Source of the DNA: Atrichornis clamosus
Lineage: Eukaryota; Chordata; Aves; Passeriformes; Menuridae
Reading direction: 5' to 3'
NCBI GenBank assembly: GCA_013400975.1
Contig: WBMZ01012100.1
Span: forward strand, 62,001-126,000
DNA length: 64,000 nucleotides
Under the pieces are notes generated by a model, which saw only the letters and a list, made by a program, of their open reading frames with translations, made no database searches and had not been told where the DNA came from. The position numbers were made by a program, and so were the translations under genes. Below are positions 60,601 to 64,000 of this stretch, in pieces. The stretch's first letter is position 1. Each line of letters opens with the position of its first letter.

Positions 60601-63600
60601 CACTTGGCACTAAACTTCCTTGCTAAGATTGTGAATGGTATCTGTTGTGTCATGGCTCCTGTTCCAGAAAATCTGTATGTTTAGTGTTATATTTTGGTTC
60701 TGGGTAGCAGAAGCATCCATTTGGTTATAAACAGATTATTTTTATGATAGCACTGAAAGTGTTATCTTCATTGTCAGTACAGGTTCAGTAAGTTCTGAGC
60801 TGAAAAAAATCCTGCAATAAGACTGCAGCTTTACAAATGACAACTGCTTACACTTAAATGTTCAGTCATGGTAATTCTTGTAGACAGCCAGTAATGCCTG
60901 AAGGAACCACGGTTAATGGCAAAGCTGGGTTTGCTCTGCATGATCTTAGTGACTGAAGAAAGTGAAGAATTTTTACATTATGTCTCAGTTCCTAGCAACT
61001 GGGGAAGGGTGGTGTAGGAGAGCTACATGTCAGGAAGAAGAAAATAATCACTTCCAAGTCATATTCCTGATTTCATCTGAGGTTTCCTAACTTCGGACAT
61101 GTATCTTAAAGAAAAGGACATTAACTTTTTGTCCTTGCAATTTATGTGTGTTACAGCTCTGAACATCCAGGTGTAAACCCACACTGCATTGTACCATAGA
61201 TATCCTGAATATGGCTGAAGGACAGGTCTCTATCTCAACAGCTTTGTAAGTTGAGCTCGATGAAAGGAATGAAAGACCACCTGAGAACTGTGGAAGCAAT
61301 CAGAGCATCAATATGATGATGATGATGATGGTAGCATTGGTGTGTTTGCAATACAACAAAATTTCCAAAGTATTTTATTGAACTTCTGTGGAATACAGTT
61401 AGACACCAAAGTGCCATTCTGTGTATTTCCAAATATTTTATGATTCAGTTTTTAAAATCTTCTGTGTGGTTTTGTTTGTTTTTATGAAGACTTTGTGGAC
61501 AAGAGTGTTCTTATAGGCTTGATTATGCATTCCTGAAAGAGCAGTGTTGTCCCTCCATGTCTAGTCTGTTTTTTTATTTTTGTCATGCAGATTGTGTCTG
61601 TCATGACAGAGCATTGTAGGTGGGGAAAAAGGGAGTGAGCCAGATTGCATTTATTTTCATTTCATTGCTTTAGAATGTATTTTAAAAATCGACTCCCTTA
61701 AATTTCCGTACGCAGAGAGGGGAAAAAATTAGAAACAGATTAATTTTTTGTGAAAGGTCATACTTCCTATAAGTTTTTACTCTTTGCAGTGGGCTCAATG
61801 CAAAGATAATGATTATTTTTCCAGATTCATACTTGTATTTTTATTGAGATGTACAGCTTTGCGTAATTATGATACATAACTACATTAATTATTAGCATCT
61901 AATACAGTGTATGATGTTTTTATGTTATGTTAAATATGTGTAAAATTTCCTGTAGGGATATCTCCTGTGTGCAGTCATAGTGCTCCAGTAGTTCAGAACT
62001 TGAAACTTGGGAATAAGCAGACTTTCTGATGCATCTCCAAGATCTTGCTAAAAAAACCTATATGCCTTATAGAAACTTCTTGATCTTTGCTTAGATTTTT
62101 ACCTCGTGTTTCATAAGCCATCAGGAATGGCCCTTTTCACCTCATTTTATTGCCCAGACTACTTACATGCTATCTCCACAAACTGGGCACATGAAGAACT
62201 TTCGGAAGGTTAAATTTGCCTGTTTTGATACTTTGGACCAAGCATTGAGAAACAGGTAAATTGCATTCCCCGTCCTCCTCACTGCCCACGGAGTGGGTGA
62301 CTGAGGTGCCTGACTCAGAGCTGTCGGACTGCAGCCAGGCTTGCTGTAATGAGCACTCTCAGCTGGCAGAAGCAGTGATTTCATTGCTTTCCTTAATGTT
62401 TTTGCTGAGGTTTGTGCCATGCAAAGGATGAAGTCTGGAGGATGATCAAAATGCAAGGGGAATCACAGGGGCATGCTGAGGTCAGGAAGTAGAATTGGGG
62501 CAGGGAGCTTGATGGGGCCCTAAGTCGGCCCCATTATGCAAGCACCTTACCTTATGGGCTTTAATCATGCGACTGCCTTCCCTCAGACCCTGCTTCATTC
62601 TGTGCCCAGAATCTGTTCTAGAGTCATTCTAGGAATGAATTGAGGCTCTTTTCCTTAGGATCCTGCTATTTGCAAGATTTGCTGTGCTGAATTTGCAAGG
62701 TGTGTAGGCATGTATTAAAAAAAAGTGCAAGAAGACTAAAGAGAATCTTTTAATTAAGGCAGCTGAATGCTATTCTGGAAGATAGGATTTTATCCTGACA
62801 GCTGTCACAAAGGTTCAGCATGAGGTTAATTTAATAGCTTTAAAACAATGCCTATTGATGTTTACTAATAGTGTGCTCCCAGCCTGCTGAATATCCTGGG
62901 GTTGGAGTACCAGGTATCAATGCTTGGTGAGAACCAGGCTTTGAGCAGTTGAAGTTCCACATAATTTATGTAGTTGTAGGTAAAATTGGGTTCTACCATG
63001 TCACCATGGGAACCCAAAATTAGGGGATGCTTTTTTGTGTCAGCCCACCAGCCTAACTGAAAGAGAGGGATGATAATATAGTTTCAGAGAAGTGAGTAAA
63101 TGCATTCAGATACTACACTGATGAATACCTCAGAAAACCTATGAGGAAATGGACTGTGAATTGTTACAACTGGTCTTTAATACTGCTTAATAAATAGGAC
63201 ATAGAAGACAAAAAAATAATTAAATATTTGCAAAGTGAGTCATTGTCTCTGTGAAGGTATGAGGCAGGGGTCCTTTAATTACATTCTCACATCATAACTT
63301 ATTCATAAAGACTGACTCATTTTTCAGAATAACCCAGTTAGGGTTTTGTAGGCAATCTCGGTTCTAGCAATTCCTGCTTCTGAACTGCTTAGTAACTGAA
63401 GTGCTCTGTGACAGCTCGCTTCAATACCCGGAGAAGAGTGCGGGTAAAGGTATTGGCCCTGTAGAAAGGTTGTTATTGCACGTGCAAGCTGCAGTCTGAT
63501 TTGAAACACGGAACTTCGTTAGCAGACTTGTACATTACTGATGAACTTTACAGAAGTAATGTGGGACCCTCCAGCAGCGCTCCCGTGGTGCGGGTGCGGG

Positions 63601-64000
63601 CTGAGCACGGGCCGGGCTGTCGGGGCAGCTCCGGCCGCCGCTGTCAGCGGCAAATCGGGGTTTCCCTTGGGCGAGTTCCAGCCAGCTGTTCCCAGGCGCT
63701 GGACACCGGTCACAAGGACTGCTCTTCAGCGTGGGAAGACAGGCACTTCCCATGAGTGTTACTCCTAACACTCCTTTCTCTACCCCTCTTCCCACCTGCC
63801 CCCCGACGCTGCCAAGCCCCATCCCTCCGGGTACGGGCAAGGGAGCGCGTCCAGCAGAGCTGGCCCGCGGAGGCGCCGCTGAACGGGGCCTCTTCCCTGC
63901 CGGTAAGAATCGTGTGGGTCCCTGAGTCCCGTCCCGGGGACCGGCTCTACTCACCGGCCGCCGGCAGCAGCAGCAGCAGCAGGAGCGGCGGCAACGGCGC
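54545..64000 (-). CDS. PLA2G10: PLA2G10, secreted group X phospholipase A2 (5' end off window)
   Basis: This is a secreted, calcium-dependent enzyme that cleaves the sn-2 acyl chain of phospholipids, preferring phosphatidylcholine. Exons are 63955-64000 (partial), 58811-58976, 57262-57368 and 54545-54690, with GT/AG ends and consistent phases to a TAG stop. Exon 1 encodes the Leu-rich signal-peptide core. A propeptide ending RNRR precedes the mature start GILELAG, a group X hallmark. The mature chain is 124 residues with 16 cysteines, fitting the eight disulfides of group X. The calcium loop YGCYCGLGG and catalytic HDCCY are intact, so the enzyme should be active. The start codon lies right of position 64000. 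The RNRR site suggests activation by a furin-like protease. Confidence 0.93.
54691..58810 (-). other. PLA2G10: PLA2G10 introns 2 and 3
   Basis: 54691-57261 and 57369-58810. AT-rich with A/C-rich low-complexity stretches near 56261-56335 and 58250-58305 and a (CATT)4 run at 57967-57982. No other gene recognised. Confidence 0.7.
57262..57368 (-). CDS. PLA2G10: PLA2G10 exon 3, catalytic His-Asp
   Basis: This 107-base exon encodes CCFNHDCCYGRAEQAGCQPK followed by TESYHWECEDNAAVC. HDCCY holds the catalytic His and the calcium-binding Asp. Acceptor CTCTCAG, donor GTGAGT. Confidence 0.97.
58811..58976 (-). CDS. PLA2G10: PLA2G10 exon 2, propeptide and calcium loop
   Basis: This 166-base exon encodes the propeptide YKGTFGEAHFRNRR, then GILELAGAIRC and YGCYCGLGGRG, the calcium-binding loop with the invariant C-G-x-G-G pattern. 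Acceptor CCACAG, donor GTGAGA inside a Trp codon. Confidence 0.96.
58977..63954 (-). other. PLA2G10: PLA2G10 intron 1
   Basis: Intron of about 5 kb. It contains a perfect 10-bp hairpin at 59687-59711, an AT-rich stretch at about 60060-60190 and an (ATG)6 microsatellite at 61313-61331. The right end, from about 63560, merges into the PLA2G10 CpG island. Confidence 0.7.
61313..61331. repeat. (ATG)6 microsatellite
   Basis: Six ATG units in a row in PLA2G10 intron 1. Non-coding; likely variable in length. Confidence 0.85.
63560..64000. promoter_or_regulatory. PLA2G10: CpG island over PLA2G10 exon 1
   Basis: CpG-rich sequence rises from about 63560 and continues to the window edge, covering the start of intron 1 and exon 1. 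The promoter itself should lie just right of position 64000. Confidence 0.65.
63955..64000 (-). CDS. PLA2G10: PLA2G10 exon 1 (partial), signal peptide core
   Basis: Forty-six bases encode APLPPLLLLLLLPAA plus one base of Val before a GTGAGT donor. The six CTG codons form a CAG/CTG repeat. The ATG is beyond the window. Identity rests on phase match to exon 2 and signal-peptide character. Confidence 0.8.

Noticed and set aside
59253..63513. Short ORFs throughout PLA2G10 intron 1
   Set aside because: All are short, without family resemblance or splice support.

Overview
This 64-kb window is vertebrate nuclear DNA, almost certainly from a bird. It is AT-rich, with short exons in long introns, three CpG-rich gene starts and very few interspersed repeats. 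Those repeats are of avian type: CR1 LINE 3' ends, one carrying the usual terminal (GATTCTGT) repeat, and a decayed avian endogenous-retrovirus LTR. The gene order PARN(-) / BFAR(+) / PLA2G10(-) is also found on human chromosome 16p13. I cannot name the species from the sequence.

Layout. (1) 1-43,317, minus strand: PARN, the poly(A)-specific deadenylase. I place 22 consecutive coding exons from the ATG at 43,317 to a donor at 3,238. They give about 556 codons and include all five DEDDh residues, the R3H region and the RRM with its cap-binding Trp. The last C-terminal exons lie left of the window. (2) 43,318-47,397: a head-to-head intergenic region. It holds the PARN CpG island (ETS, E-box and YY1 motifs), a CR1 3' end, and a second CpG island with GC boxes and an 11-unit CCTGC repeat that should be the BFAR promoter. 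(3) 47,398-52,501, plus strand: the complete BFAR coding sequence in seven exons (449 aa; RING, SAM and membrane segments). (4) 52,502-54,544: convergent 3' ends. (5) 54,545-64,000, minus strand: PLA2G10, a secreted group X phospholipase A2. It has four coding exons, the first cut by the right window edge inside the signal peptide.

The three genes do not form one pathway. PARN trims poly(A) tails in RNA, BFAR is an ER-membrane RING ubiquitin ligase that modulates apoptosis, and PLA2G10 is a secreted lipid hydrolase. Their adjacency is ancient vertebrate synteny, not an operon.

I found no evidence of a new multi-gene system. The observations most worth checking are a G-quadruplex-forming pentanucleotide repeat in the BFAR promoter, a very strong CTCF-type motif in a small CpG-rich patch inside a PARN intron, a weaker CTCF-type motif in BFAR, a degenerate telomere-like block in a BFAR intron, and the closely spaced BFAR/PLA2G10 3' ends.
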